A stretch of 42,045 nucleotides of DNA, taken from the NCBI GenBank assembly GCA_903908595.1, contig CAIVSN010000039.1:1-42045 (forward strand). The letters run 5' to 3'. Shown here piece after piece: positions 1 to 9,182 of the stretch; within the stretch, counting starts at the first letter, position 1; every line of letters starts with the position of its first letter. Under the pieces are notes generated by a model. The model was given only the letters and a program-made list of their open reading frames with translations, ran no database searches and was not told where the DNA came from. Position numbers and translations under genes: made by a program. Origin of the DNA: an uncultured bacterium (GTDB taxonomy: Bacteria > Patescibacteriota > Gracilibacteria > BD1-5 > UBA2023).

Positions 1-508
1 AGGCCACGGAAGGGTTCCCGGCCTCGGCGTAGGCGGTGCCCGCGAGGAAGCCGGCATCCGCGGCGTTCTGCGCGAGGTCGCCCTCGTACTCCGCCTTCAA
101 TTGGTAGGCTTTCCCTTCCGCAAGGGAAGAATACCCGTACTCGGTATTCTTCAGCGGGTCCAGCGGCTTCTCGTTGATCCCGCCTCCGGCGATCGACCCC
201 TTGAAGTACTGCATGACGAGCGCTCCGACCGTCCCCTGGTGCCAGACCGCGCCTCCCGAATAGGTCACGGCGAACGAGCCGTCCGGCAGCGGGTACGAGC
301 TTGAGACGACCATGGAAAGGTCCAGCGACTTGGAGACCTGCGCGAGGTCCCCGATGCGGGCGGAATCCCGGGCGCGGGACGAATAGCCCCCTATCGCGAG
401 GAAGCCTATCGTACCGAGGATGGCGAGGATAGTTATTACGACTATGAGCTCGACGAGGGTGAAACCTTTGAGCTTCGGAATGATGGAAGGTTTTTTGGAG
501 TTGGCCAT
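1..508 (-). CDS. Type IV pilin-like (pseudopilin) protein, C-terminus cut by window edge
   Basis: The minus strand from ATG at 508 stays open to the window edge (169 codons, no stop of any kind). Residues 14-35 carry the prepilin signature: a short basic leader ending in K-G, then F-T-L-V-E-L-I-V-V, with the Glu at +5 and a hydrophobic helix of about 20 residues. In this family a PilD-type peptidase cuts after Gly and N-methylates the Phe; the subunit then assembles into type IV pili or a secretion pseudopilus. The rest is an Ala/Gly/Ser-rich globular domain that I cannot assign further. It is divergent from rimO and has its own promoter at 531-558. No other pilus genes are in view. The class call is strong; the exact role (pilus, competence or secretion) is open. 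Confidence 0.88.
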   Translation of the reverse strand, partial: MANSKKPSIIPKLKGFTLVELIVVITILAILGTIGFLAIGGYSSRARDSARIGDLAQVSKSLDLSMVVSSSYPLPDGSFAVTYSGGAVWHQGTVGALVMQYFKGSIAGGGINEKPLDPLKNTEYGYSSLAEGKAYQLKAEYEGDLAQNAADAGFLAGTAYAEAGNPSVA

Positions 509-530
509 GAATAGTTGGTTAATTGTCGAT

Positions 531-558
531 AGTCTAATATACTTTCGGTTCGAGTCAA
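531..558 (-). promoter_or_regulatory. Promoter of the pilin-like gene
   Basis: On the minus strand, TTGACT (553-558) is followed after 16 bases by TAGACT (531-536), 22 bases before the ATG at 508. The spacing and both boxes match other promoters in this window (15783-15810, 19501-19528). Confidence 0.6.
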
Positions 559-739
559 CAGGAACTTCTGGCGGAATTTTTCCAAAGGGAATCCTGTGGG
601 CAAAATATTTTTTCCGTACCCGTTGCCTAGGATATTTCCACTCATGTACAAAAAGTACTCTGTCAGTTGCGGGGTATTTCATTCTTTTATTTCCCATTCC
701 GCCCCGTTTCCCTATAATTCCCGCGTTTCCATTTTCCCC

Positions 740-2131
740 ATGAACTTCCACTTCTCTTCCGTCAATCTCGGCTGTTCCAAGAACCTCGTCGACCTCGAAT
801 TCGCGATCGGCCAGATCCTCAAGTTTTCCGACCGGGCCGACATCCGGTACTTCGATACCCCAGAGCATCCGGATGCCGAATTCGTCCTCGTGAACACGTG
901 CGGGTTCCTCTCGACCGCCCGCGAGGAATCCGAAGAGACGCTCCGGTATTTCGACGGTCTCGGCAAGAAGGTCGTGCTCATGGGGTGCTACGTCTCCGTC
1001 AAGGACGACGCGTTCCTGTCGAGCCTCAAAAACCTGTACGCCGTCCTCCCGTTCACGGACTATGCGTCCATAGAAAAAATGCTCCTCGGCGAAACTCTCA
1101 AAGTAAATACGACCGCCATTTCCAAACTCCGTTCCGGACTCGGGGACCTCAAGGAGGGCAAACTCCGGGAATATCTTTCGTCTATCGGCGGTTCTCAAAT
1201 CGGCAAGAAGGCCTTCGTGTGGAAGGGAGACGAAATCCGGGCCTATATCCACGCGCCGTTCGGCTACGAATACCTCAAAATCGCCGAGGGGTGCGACAAC
1301 AACTGCTCGTTCTGCATCATCCCGAAGATCCGCGGCCGCCAGAAGTCCCGAGAAATCGAAGATATCCTCAAGGAAGCGGCGGTCATGATCGACAGCGGCA
1401 TCCGCGAAATCGAAATCATCTGCCAGGACACGACCCGTTACGGTACCGACCTCTACGATGAGCCGAGGCTGTTCGAACTCCTGGAGCAGCTCGACGAGCT
1501 TCCCGGCGATTTCCGGTACCGGCTCTTCTATATGTACCCGGACACGCTGACGTTCGCGCATTTGGAACGGCTCGCGAAGCTGAAAAAGCTCATCCCGTAC
1601 TTCGATATCCCGTTCCAACATTACAGCGCGAACGTCCTCAAGCGGATGGGCCGGTTCTACGACCAGGCGCACATCGGCCGGCTGCTCGGGTACATCCGAG
1701 CCAATTTTCCGGGATCGTTCGTCCGGACGGCGTTCATTATCGGTTTCCCCGGCGAGACCGCGGCCGATTTCGACGAGCTTTGCGCGTTCGTGGAGCGCGA
1801 AAAGTTCGAGAGCGTCGGGATTTTCCAGTACCACGACGAGCCGCTCGCGGCGAGCTCCAGACTCGACGGCAAGGTCAACGACGTCCAGGCCCGGACCCGC
1901 ATCAAGAAGCTCGGGAAAATCCTCGACGGGGTGTATCAGTCGCATGCCAAGTCCGCCAAGGGAAAGACTTTTTCCGGATACGTCATGCAGGCCGAGAGCA
2001 AGACCGTCATCGTCCGGCGAGAAATCCAGGCCCCGGAAATCGACGAATACGACGAGGTTCCGTACAAGGTAATACGGAAACCGAAATCCGAAATCGGGCT
2101 GGGGGATTTCGTGGAATATACGCTCGGATAA
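740..2131 (+). CDS. rimO: Ribosomal protein S12 methylthiotransferase RimO
   Basis: 463 aa, stop TAA. RimO is a radical-SAM enzyme with two Fe-S clusters that puts a methylthio group on an Asp of ribosomal protein S12. The N-terminal MTTase domain opens with V-N-L-G-C-S-K-N-L-V-D, the RimO form of this motif, with further Cys at V-N-T-C-G and M-G-C-Y. The radical-SAM motif E-G-C-D-N-N-C-S-F-C (CX3CX2C) is near residue 190 and is followed by I-P-x-I-R-G. A TRAM-like domain occupies roughly the last 65 residues. I chose ATG 740 because homology starts there; the open frame upstream (from 596) is unlike the family. A TATAAT lies at 713-718 without a convincing -35 box, and there is no Shine-Dalgarno. 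There are no in-frame UGA codons. Confidence 0.95.
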   Translation: MNFHFSSVNLGCSKNLVDLEFAIGQILKFSDRADIRYFDTPEHPDAEFVLVNTCGFLSTAREESEETLRYFDGLGKKVVLMGCYVSVKDDAFLSSLKNLYAVLPFTDYASIEKMLLGETLKVNTTAISKLRSGLGDLKEGKLREYLSSIGGSQIGKKAFVWKGDEIRAYIHAPFGYEYLKIAEGCDNNCSFCIIPKIRGRQKSREIEDILKEAAVMIDSGIREIEIICQDTTRYGTDLYDEPRLFELLEQLDELPGDFRYRLFYMYPDTLTFAHLERLAKLKKLIPYFDIPFQHYSANVLKRMGRFYDQAHIGRLLGYIRANFPGSFVRTAFIIGFPGETAADFDELCAFVEREKFESVGIFQYHDEPLAASSRLDGKVNDVQARTRIKKLGKILDGVYQSHAKSAKGKTFSGYVMQAESKTVIVRREIQAPEIDEYDEVPYKVIRKPKSEIGLGDFVEYTLG

Positions 2132-2141
2132 TCAGGGTTCC

Positions 2142-2265
2142 GGAATATTTTGAAAAATGATGAAATTCGATGCCTATTTTGAGCACCGTAGCGAACCGTG
2201 GCAGCGCCACGGAGAGCGAGGAGCAGAAAAATTGGCGAGAAGTTCGCATTTTGCAAAATATTCCC
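2142..2265 (+). repeat. Intergenic hairpin element, family C (forward copy)
   Basis: The outer arms (2142-2159 and 2248-2265) pair over 17 of 18 bases. An inner hairpin has arms CCGTGGC/GCCACGG. The stretch GAGCACCGTAGCGA and the flanking GATGAAAT and GTTCGCATTTTG are shared with the reverse-oriented copies at 15408-15540 and 15551-15666. The stem sequences differ between copies but still pair. It lies between rimO and the promoter of the next gene. Confidence 0.7.
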
Positions 2266-2274
2266 GTTATACTT

Positions 2275-2303
2275 TTGCCTTTTTTTTCAAGAAAGGCTAT
2301 ACT
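2275..2303 (+). promoter_or_regulatory. Promoter of the SLH/PKD surface protein, probably leaderless
   Basis: TTGCCT (2275-2280), a 17-base spacer, then TATACT (2298-2303). The -10 box ends 6 bases before the ATG at 2310, so the expected transcription start is at or beside the A of ATG, leaving no room for a ribosome binding site. Confidence 0.6.
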
Positions 2304-2309
2304 TGGATT

Positions 2310-5300
2310 ATGAAACGATCGCTTCTGAAATTTTTCGCCTGCCTCGCCGCCGCCTTCTCGTTTGCTGGGGCTGCTTTTGCCTACGATTTGCCGTTTACGG
2401 ACGTGCTCCCGACCGACGGCTATTACCAGGATCTGGTCAATCTGTACGAGCGGGGCATCATCTCTGACTCGGCTGACGGACGTTTTTATCCGGATTCCCT
2501 CATGAACCGCGACGATTTCGTCTCCATCGTCGTCGGGGTAGGGTGTAAGAATTGCCTTATGCCGACGTTCGATGACATCCTCAAATACACCAAGCCGCCG
2601 TTTATTGATTTTCAGCAAGAGAACCGGAATTTTTATTGCGTTTCCTATGCGAAGGAGCAGGGAATCGTCGAGGGATACGTGACGGAATCCAATGGCAAAA
2701 GCACGTGCCAGAATGGCGAGTCCTACGCGCAGGCCCCGTTTTGTGCCGAAAACAAGATTACCCGCATCGAAGCCGCCGCCGTGCTGCTTCGTCAGGCGGG
2801 ACTTTGGAACGATACCATCAACGGCCAGAATTTCGAGAGGCGGCTGACGCTGCCCGATACTCCGACCGGCTGGTACGGCTACGCCCAAAAGGCCGTAGAC
2901 ATCGGCATCGTCATACCCGACGCCGCCGGGAAAATTCGCCCGAACGAACATATCACGAGAAAGGAATTCGTCCGCATGGCCGCGAACATTTTCCGGGTCA
3001 ACCTGTGCGCGCTTCGGACGACCGACGGCGGAACGGAGGTCCAGCCGGTCATCCCCGTGGTTCCCGCCAAAGTTTCTCCGGGGATTTCCTCCGAAATCCG
3101 GGTTCTCGATTCAAATGGCTCGTGTTCCGTTTCCGCTCCGGTTACCACGTTCTCCGATCCCAAAGACACCTCCTATACTTTTTTCGGGAGGACGGAATCC
3201 GTCGGATGAACCTATTCGTATTCGTGGAATTTTCTCAATATCCAGACCGGACAGCAGTTCGCGGCTTCCTGAGCCTGCCTCAAAGATTTCAATCTCAAAT
3301 CCAGCGGTACCTGGACAGTGGGGCTGACGGTGACCGATACCGTCACCGGAGTAACTTCCGATGCCGTTTCCACCGTTCAGATAGCCGATCCTTCCGCGCA
3401 GCCGACGCTTGCTCCGGGCGGGCTTTCCGTAACGATCCGATCGAGCAGGCTGAATGACGTCGCGCCGGCGGACATGAATTTTTCGAGCAGCGTCGCGGGA
3501 GGTACCTGACCCTATGAGTATCTTTGGGATTTCGATGACGGCTCGACCTCTACCAGCCAAGGTACGGATCACCGTTTCGATAGCCCGGGACCCAAAACCG
3601 TCAAATTGACGGTGACCGACGCCAACGGAGTCACTTCCATCGCGACTTTGGTAGTGGTCATTGCCAGTCCCGATGCCGGAACAAAGGTTACGGTCACGAC
3701 TTCCACGGGCACGACCGTCACATTGACGACTTCCACGGGAACGTTCGTGACCACGACCCCGTTGACGACCGCTACGGGGTCGGTGACGATTACCACGGCG
3801 ACTTCTACGGGTACCACGGTGACGAACGTGACTTCCACAGGAACTACGACGACCACCACTACCACTGGTACGGGCACCACTACCACGGATCCGACCGGCA
3901 CTTCGACGGGCACCACTACGACTACCATCACGGATCCGACCGGCACTTCGACGGGCACCACTACGACTACGACCACCACGGATCCGACCGGCACTTCCAC
4001 GGGCACCACGACCGTCCCCGCGAACACCGGCAGTACCCTGCCCGGAGACTTTTCAACCGGGATGAGAATCTTGGACTCCGAGATTGCCTGTTCCGTTACG
4101 GCGCCCGTTACGACTTTTCCCGATCGCGAAGACACGACGTATACTTTCTTCTGAGTGACGGAATCCACCGGTTCGACGTACGCGTACGCCTGGGATTTCG
4201 CCCGGGTGGAAGACGGTTCCCATAAGGCCGCCACCGGGGCCTGCCAGAGGAATTTCGATCTGTGAAAGGAAGGAAAATGGCTCGTCAAGCTGACCGTTAC
4301 GGATACGGTCACGCGCAAGGTATCGATTTCCACGTCCACGATTTCCATATTCGCGTCCACGGCGACGGCCCAGACCGGTACCGGCCTTTCCCTTTCCATA
4401 CGCGCAAGCCGGCTCAATGCCGTCGTTCCCGCCAATATCCAGTTCGCGAGCACCTTGACCGGTGGTGTCGGACCGTTCTTCTACCGTTGGAGTTTTTGAG
4501 ACGGCGCGTACGCCGCTTCCGTAAATCTTTTCAATCCTTCCCATCGGTTCCTGTCTCCAGGATCCCGTCCGGTAACGCTCATGGTTACGGATTCCAAGTG
4601 AATTTCCGCTACGGCTTCCGTTACGCTGTTTTTGGAGGAGAATCCGGACTTTGACGATGACGACGTTCCGAATGCCACCGACAAATGCCCGTCCGTATTT
4701 GGGCCTGCATCGAATTTTGGCTGTCCGGTAGTGGCTACTTACGATGGGGACACGCCGAATCCGGTCGCGACCTCCGCGTACGTTCCGGGGTATTCCCTCA
4801 CGCTTGCCGGAGTGAACGGCAAATGCTACTTTGCCTGCGCTTCGAGCCCCGGTGTAATTTTTGGGACTCCCGCCTGCACTTCGTGCCCGTGCCAGGTTAC
4901 GGCGGATTTCCATTCCCAGCTCCGTTCCTGCGACGTGATTTTCCCCTCCGTCATGTCGCCTTCCAAAGACACGATCTATTCCCGGGGCAAGGTATTCGAA
5001 GTGAGATTCGATACCGGCGGGGCCAATTCGTGCAAGCCGCCCGTCGTTCCCGAGACCGTGGCCTGCCGATTGCCGGAGCCTTCCTGCAAGGCAACCGGAC
5101 GATGCGCTTTGACTTTCGGAACTCCGGCGTCATCGGGCCAGGCATGGGTCAAGGGGGCGGCCGACTGCGGATTCGTTTGTAAAAACGGATTTACGGGAGC
5201 CAATTGCGAAGTTCCGCCGTCTTGTGCCGATTTGCCGGTGGGTACCATAGTTGGCAGCGCGAAATGCATCCCCTTTTATTGCACCTCTCCGGGTCGCGAG

Positions 5301-6068
5301 TGATTCGGTTGCGGTTGAATCGACGTTGACGGAAGCAATCATTGTCCTACCCAGGCATCCGATATCGCGTCCCAGGCCGTCGATCTCAAAACGTCGATTA
5401 CCGGCTTGACCGCTTCGAGCGCGAGCGGGACCTGGTATGCCTTTACCGGAGCGGCGGTCAATACTCCGATTGCGGCCGAAACCTGTTCGTATTGAACTAC
5501 GACCTATTCGCCTGGCGCGACCGGATTCGATTGCAAGTGTTCCTGAACCCCTTTGGCAATTGGTGCCTGAACTCCGTCGACAATGGGTTCTTGCGCTGCG
5601 GATCCTGCCGGAGCTTCCGCATTCGTGCTCAACCGCTGAACCCCGACGACTTCCGGCAGGCCTTGGGTTTACGACGGTAGTGCTTCGCCTGGCGCCTGTA
5701 CGTTCAAATGCGATTCCGCAAAATGATACGAATGGAATGCCGCCTCGAATCAGTGCAAGATACCTCCTTCGGGCAGTACTGCCGCTTCGACCTGCGGAAC
5801 CCCGGGCAGCTATAACGTTACCATGACGGAAGCGCAATTTTTCGACCTGGGCATCGGCGCTACCATTATGGAGACTTCCCAAGGAGTCAGGATCGTCGAA
5901 GTCGCGGGCAACGATTCCGTGATAGATCTATCGAAAATTACCATCGTTTGATCCGTTCCCAAAAATATCGTATTGGAAAATGTGAACGTCGTCTACAAAT
6001 GAATCCCCAATTGACCATATATTCTTTGTGGCGGAACGCCGCAAACGGCGGCGGTATTGCCAAGATAA
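2310..6068 (+). CDS. SLH-domain, PKD-repeat surface protein with about 17 UGA-Gly codons
   Basis: 1252 aa when UGA is read as Gly; stop TAA at 6066. Under the standard code it would break at 3207, 3270, 3507, 4152, 4263, 4497, 4599, 5301, 5316 and later sites, all in one frame and all TGA. Order: signal peptide (about 1-25); three S-layer-homology repeats (25-235) that normally bind cell-wall polymer; two PKD-type beta-sandwich modules (260-450); a Thr-rich linker (457-570); a second copy of the PKD pair (580-773); a thrombospondin-3-like Asp-rich Ca site (775-807, D-F-D-D-D-D-V then C-P and G-C-P); a Cys-rich EGF-like tail (827-1163, including N-G-F-T-G-A-N-C-E); and a C-terminal region I do not recognise. 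The two PKD pairs align, and UGA in one copy faces GGN in the other. It is probably a wall-anchored adhesin or S-layer-associated protein. Confidence 0.88.
3700..4016 (+). repeat. Thr/Ser/Gly-coding degenerate tandem repeat inside the SLH/PKD gene
   Basis: Short ACSACS-type units encode a Thr-rich linker. The clearest part has three copies of a 45-48 bp unit beginning GATCCGACCGGCACTTC at 3888, 3933 and 3981. It separates the two PKD pairs and is a likely site of length variation and O-glycosylation (inferred). Confidence 0.75.
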
Positions 6069-6308
6069 CCGGCGGCATCCCTTCGCGAAGCCCCGATTCC
6101 CATTTCAATGGCGAAACGCTTCTATCGAGACCGCCCTTTCGACTTCCGATTCCTCGTCCGAGGGATAGGGCATATGCCCAACGTACCGCATATCTCCCGC
6201 CCGGGATTCCGGACACGCTGAAAATCGCCATTGAATTTTTCCCGGATTTCCATATGCTCTCCCCGGAAACCCGACAGGAAAACGTCAAGCGAATTTGCAC
6301 GATAAACC

Positions 6309-6337
6309 TTGAGAAAACCCCCAAAGTCGTGTAGGAT
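6309..6337 (+). promoter_or_regulatory. Promoter of the zinc ribbon - coiled coil - mltG operon
   Basis: TTGAGA (6309-6314), a 17-base spacer, TAGGAT (6332-6337), 22 bases before the ATG at 6360. The preceding 240 bases (6069-6308) show no gene I can support. Confidence 0.5.
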
Positions 6338-6359
6338 ATGGACATAACTTCCGCAAACT

Positions 6360-6725
6360 ATGAATTACTTGATTATGAAGAGCATCATCGAAGCGACCAT
6401 TTCCCACTACCATTGCAAGGAGTGCGGGGAAAAAATCAGCGAGCGCGACGTTTCTATCGTCGACTCCGGAAGCCGGGGGGTAAATATGGAGATACACTGT
6501 TCCCACTGTCATGACACTGCCAATATCAAGGCGGAAATCAACGTCATCAACAGCCCGCTTGACCTGGAGCGGATTTCCCAAGCCGGAGCGGAGATTTCCC
6601 GGATGATCGAACTGGGGAAAACGGCAGTCGGACCCCTCTCGGCGAAGCTTATTCAGGACGAGGATATCCTGCAGCTGAGAAACCGGCTCAAGCAGACGGC
6701 CTCCGTGGAAGATCTTTTTAACTAG
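6360..6725 (+). CDS. Small zinc-ribbon protein of unknown function
   Basis: 121 aa, stop TAG. Two Cys pairs (C-K-E-C-G at about 20-24 and C-S-H-C-H at about 49-53), each preceded by His, form an apparent zinc ribbon over residues 18-55. The C-terminal half is helical and acidic (L-D-L-E-R-I-S... E-I-S-R-M-I-E-L). An alternative start at the second ATG (6375) would remove five residues. It is the first gene of a tight operon: 5 bases separate it from the next gene, which in turn overlaps mltG. I do not recognise a named family. The zinc ribbon suggests protein-protein or nucleic-acid contact. Confidence 0.75.
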   Translation: MNYLIMKSIIEATISHYHCKECGEKISERDVSIVDSGSRGVNMEIHCSHCHDTANIKAEINVINSPLDLERISQAGAEISRMIELGKTAVGPLSAKLIQDEDILQLRNRLKQTASVEDLFN

Positions 6726-6730
6726 GACCT

Positions 6731-7180
6731 ATGGTAATCAAAGTCATTTCCATTCTCGTAATCCTCTTCGTCTCATATATTCTCGGAGTGTTTTTGGCTC
6801 CGAAGCAAACCGACGAAATCGGGAAACTATTGGGCATCTCCGAATTCAACCAGATGATCCGGAATTCCAAGACGAAGGTCGATGGCATTACCGGGGAAAT
6901 CAAGGATTTGAACGATCAGACCGGCGGTATCCTGATGGGCAGTACCGAACAAATCCAGCGTGCCCGAGATGCGGCTAACCAAATGAAGACCCAGATCAAC
7001 GATACGAAGAACCAGATTGACGGCAAGGTAAATCAGGCAAAAGACGTGTACGATACCGCGAATGCCCTCAAGACCAAGATCGATGTCCTCACGACCCTAT
7101 CGGGCTCTGCCGGATCCGCTTCTTCCGGCAGCGTTGATTTTTCCGGTTCGAACGCCGTTCAGCCGCTTCCTACAAACTAA
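6731..7180 (+). CDS. Membrane-anchored coiled-coil protein, unknown function
   Basis: 149 aa, stop TAA. The N-terminus is one hydrophobic helix (V-I-K-V-I-S-I-L-V-I-L-F-V-S-Y-I-L-G-V-F, residues 2-21) that is either an uncleaved anchor or a signal. Residues 45-120 are rich in Lys, Asp, Gln and Asn with heptad-like hydrophobics (I-D-G-K-V-N-Q-A-K-D-V-Y), a probable coiled coil, and the last 25 residues are a Gly/Ser-rich tail. AGGA stands shortly before the ATG, one of the few Shine-Dalgarno-like sequences in the window. Its stop overlaps the mltG start (TAATG), so the two are translationally coupled. That links it to the cell envelope, perhaps as an accessory of peptidoglycan synthesis (inferred). 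Confidence 0.8.
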   Translation: MVIKVISILVILFVSYILGVFLAPKQTDEIGKLLGISEFNQMIRNSKTKVDGITGEIKDLNDQTGGILMGSTEQIQRARDAANQMKTQINDTKNQIDGKVNQAKDVYDTANALKTKIDVLTTLSGSAGSASSGSVDFSGSNAVQPLPTN

Positions 7181-8157
7181 TGAAAAAACTGATTTTTATC
7201 CTCCTGTTGGCATCGCTCGGATTTGTTTGGTACCAGGTGACGAGCGTGGGTTCGGCCGTCGTGCCCAAAGGTCAGTACTCCGTTCCGAACGGCACACTAT
7301 TTCCCCAGTTGAACGACCTGCTCGGAATCCGGGTCAGCGATTGGAGGTTCCGGGCCTACAAAAAATTCTACGCCCAGGATTTCGAGCTGAAGTCGGGCAC
7401 GTTCCAGGTTTCCGAAGACATGCCCCTGTCGAAGGCGTTGGAGAAGGATCTGAAAACGCCCGCGTATACGGACCTGAATTTCATGATCCTGCCGGGATGG
7501 AGCTTGTACGACATCGACGCGTTCCTCGTCCAGAAGAATTTCATGAAATCCGGGGAACTGATTTCCGCCGTTCCCGCGAAGTATCCGCGGCTCGTCAAGA
7601 AGTACCCGTTCCTCGAAGGCAAGAAATCCTTCGAGGGGTTCGTGTATCCCGATACCCACCGCATACGGCAGGGCGCGGATCTCGAGGAATTCCTATTTAC
7701 CATCATCGGGGTATTCCAGGACCGGATATATTCCAAGCTCACGCCAATCCAGCAGAAGAATTTTTATTCCACGCTGATCCTCGCTTCCATCGTGGAGCGG
7801 GAGGAACGCGATCCCGAACAGAAGGCCGAGGTTGCCGGCGTCCTGTCCGGACGTTTGGCCATCCGGATGAACCTCGGAGCGGATGCGACCATCTGCTACG
7901 CATTGCAGCTCGGCTCCAAAGCGTGCACTCCGGCGAAAATAGTCGATGGGCTCGCGACGGACAGCCCGTACAATACCCGCAAGATTGCCGGTTTGCCGCC
8001 GACCCCGATTTCCAATCCGTCTCGCGAGACCTGGCTCGCGACGCTCTTTTTGAAGAAAACGGATTTCCTCTATTATCTGCATGATTCCGAAGGCGCGATC
8101 CATTACGCGAAGACGAACGAGGAGCATAATTCGAACAAGCGGAAGTATCTGAAGTAG
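7180..8157 (+). CDS. mltG: Endolytic murein transglycosylase MltG (YceG family)
   Basis: 325 aa, stop TAG, close to family length. MltG is an inner-membrane lytic transglycosylase that cuts nascent glycan strands and sets their length. Visible features: an N-terminal TM helix (3-20); a LysM-like region; F-E-G-F-V-Y-P-D-T-H (usually L-E-G-x-L-F-P-D-T-Y); the catalytic segment A-S-I-V-E-R-E with the essential Glu near residue 204; L-G-A-D-A-T-I-C-Y-A; S-P-Y-N-T-R-K-I-A-G-L-P-P-T-P-I; and the C-terminal E-E-H-N-S-N-K-R-K-Y. It overlaps the upstream gene by one base. There are no UGA codons. Confidence 0.95.
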   Translation: MKKLIFILLLASLGFVWYQVTSVGSAVVPKGQYSVPNGTLFPQLNDLLGIRVSDWRFRAYKKFYAQDFELKSGTFQVSEDMPLSKALEKDLKTPAYTDLNFMILPGWSLYDIDAFLVQKNFMKSGELISAVPAKYPRLVKKYPFLEGKKSFEGFVYPDTHRIRQGADLEEFLFTIIGVFQDRIYSKLTPIQQKNFYSTLILASIVEREERDPEQKAEVAGVLSGRLAIRMNLGADATICYALQLGSKACTPAKIVDGLATDSPYNTRKIAGLPPTPISNPSRETWLATLFLKKTDFLYYLHDSEGAIHYAKTNEEHNSNKRKYLK

Positions 8158-8334
8158 ATTCCGATCCATGTTTGGACATCTGGTCGTATCAGGATTGATC
8201 CTTGGATTCCAAACCGAAACGCGATTTTTCGAGTCCTTCGGGAAGAATTCCCCCAAGAGCCCGTTCCGGTTCCAGTCCGTTCAGGGTTCCCATCTGAGTC
8301 GGATTCGTCTGCCAAAATTTTCCTATGAGCCCTA

Positions 8335-8402
8335 TATTGTACATACTAATCCATGTATTGTACATATACTCTGTATGTAAAATACATAAAAAGATTTTAC
8401 AT
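8335..8402 (+). promoter_or_regulatory. lexA promoter region with direct and inverted repeats (candidate SOS operators)
   Basis: An AT-rich block upstream of lexA. The 11-mer TATTGTACATA occurs at 8335-8345 and again at 8356-8366, exactly 21 bases (two helix turns) apart; the second overlaps a TATACT -10 box (8365-8370). A further inverted repeat, ATGTAAAAT/ATTTTACAT, is at 8375-8383 and 8394-8402. The TGTACAT core recurs beside the umuD -10 box (41986-41992). Autorepression by LexA is inferred. Confidence 0.6.
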
Positions 8403-8443
8403 ATACATATTTTCGTATATATTGGTCAGGTAACTTCTCACTT

Positions 8444-9079
8444 ATGCTTACTCCAAAACAACAACGGGTCTTCGAAATCGTCAAAGACTACATCGAAAAG
8501 AACGGCGAATCTCCGACGCTTGAGGAAATCCAGGAAATCCTCGGCTCCAAGAGCAAACACTCGGTAGTCCAGTTTCTGGACTACCTCGAACGCAAAGGAT
8601 TTATCCGAAGGGGGAGGGGATACCGTTCCATCCGGCTCGGTGACCGCATCGTCGCTTCCCAGATAGCGATTCCCATTCCCATCCTCGGATATGCCAATGC
8701 CGGTCGTCCCCTTATGTACGCGGACGAGTCCGACATGGGCAAGCTCCTGATTTCCCCGAACGCGCTTTCCGGCGACGTCAAGAAATATTTTTGCGTCAAG
8801 CTCCAGGGGACTTCGATGAACAATTTCAGCCTACGCGGAAAATTTTTGGAAGACGGTGCGTTCGTATTGGTGGATTCCAACATCAAGGCCGTGGACAATC
8901 CGTTTGCCGCCTACCTCTGCGTCGTCAACGGTGCCGCTACGGTCAAGAGGATCAAGCAGGAAGCCGGAAATATCTACCTGCTTCCGGATTCCAAGGATTC
9001 CGCGCACATGCCTATAGTCCTGTCGCAGGAGGATTCTATCGAAATCAGCGGGAAGGTCGTGGACGTGTTCAATTTCTAA
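8444..9079 (+). CDS. lexA: LexA-type SOS repressor with S24 autoprotease domain
   Basis: 211 aa, stop TAA, typical LexA length. The N-terminal winged helix (1-65) opens L-T-P-K-Q-Q-R-V-F-E, as in LexA. The autocleavage bond is Ala86-Gly87 in N-A-G-R-P. The Ser-Lys dyad is present: Ser124 in Q-G-T-S-M and Lys168 in A-T-V-K-R-I. LexA represses DNA-repair genes until activated RecA triggers self-cleavage. The repeats at its own promoter and at umuDC fit that role. There is no Shine-Dalgarno and no UGA codon. An upstream in-frame alternative is not supported, because homology starts at this Met. Confidence 0.93.
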   Translation: MLTPKQQRVFEIVKDYIEKNGESPTLEEIQEILGSKSKHSVVQFLDYLERKGFIRRGRGYRSIRLGDRIVASQIAIPIPILGYANAGRPLMYADESDMGKLLISPNALSGDVKKYFCVKLQGTSMNNFSLRGKFLEDGAFVLVDSNIKAVDNPFAAYLCVVNGAATVKRIKQEAGNIYLLPDSKDSAHMPIVLSQEDSIEISGKVVDVFNF

Positions 9080-9115
9080 AGAGATCTCGGCAAAACGATG
9101 AAATCCGAAGTATAT
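9076..9115 (+). repeat. Remnant of hairpin element family C
   Basis: Starting at the lexA stop, TCTAAAGA-AT-C-CG-CAAAA then ACGATGAAATCCGAAGT matches one arm and the adjoining conserved block of the elements at 15408-15666. The opposite arm is missing or decayed. Confidence 0.5.
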
Positions 9116-9182
9116 CGCATTTAAACTTGCCTTTTCCGAAAGATTTTTTACCATGTGCGCAATTAGTTTTATAAAAACGCAT

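Noticed and set aside
3888-4016. CRISPR-like short repeats
   Set aside because: Three 45-48 bp units are coding, contiguous and without spacers; they encode a Thr-rich linker.
5948-6334. 128-codon plus-strand frame overlapping the end of the SLH gene
   Set aside because: It overlaps the supported frame by about 120 bases, shows no motif and has neither promoter nor ribosome binding site.
8371-8388. E. coli-type LexA box upstream of lexA (CTGT...TACA)
   Set aside because: The spacing is off by one and the right half is not ACAG; the TGTACAT repeats are a better candidate.
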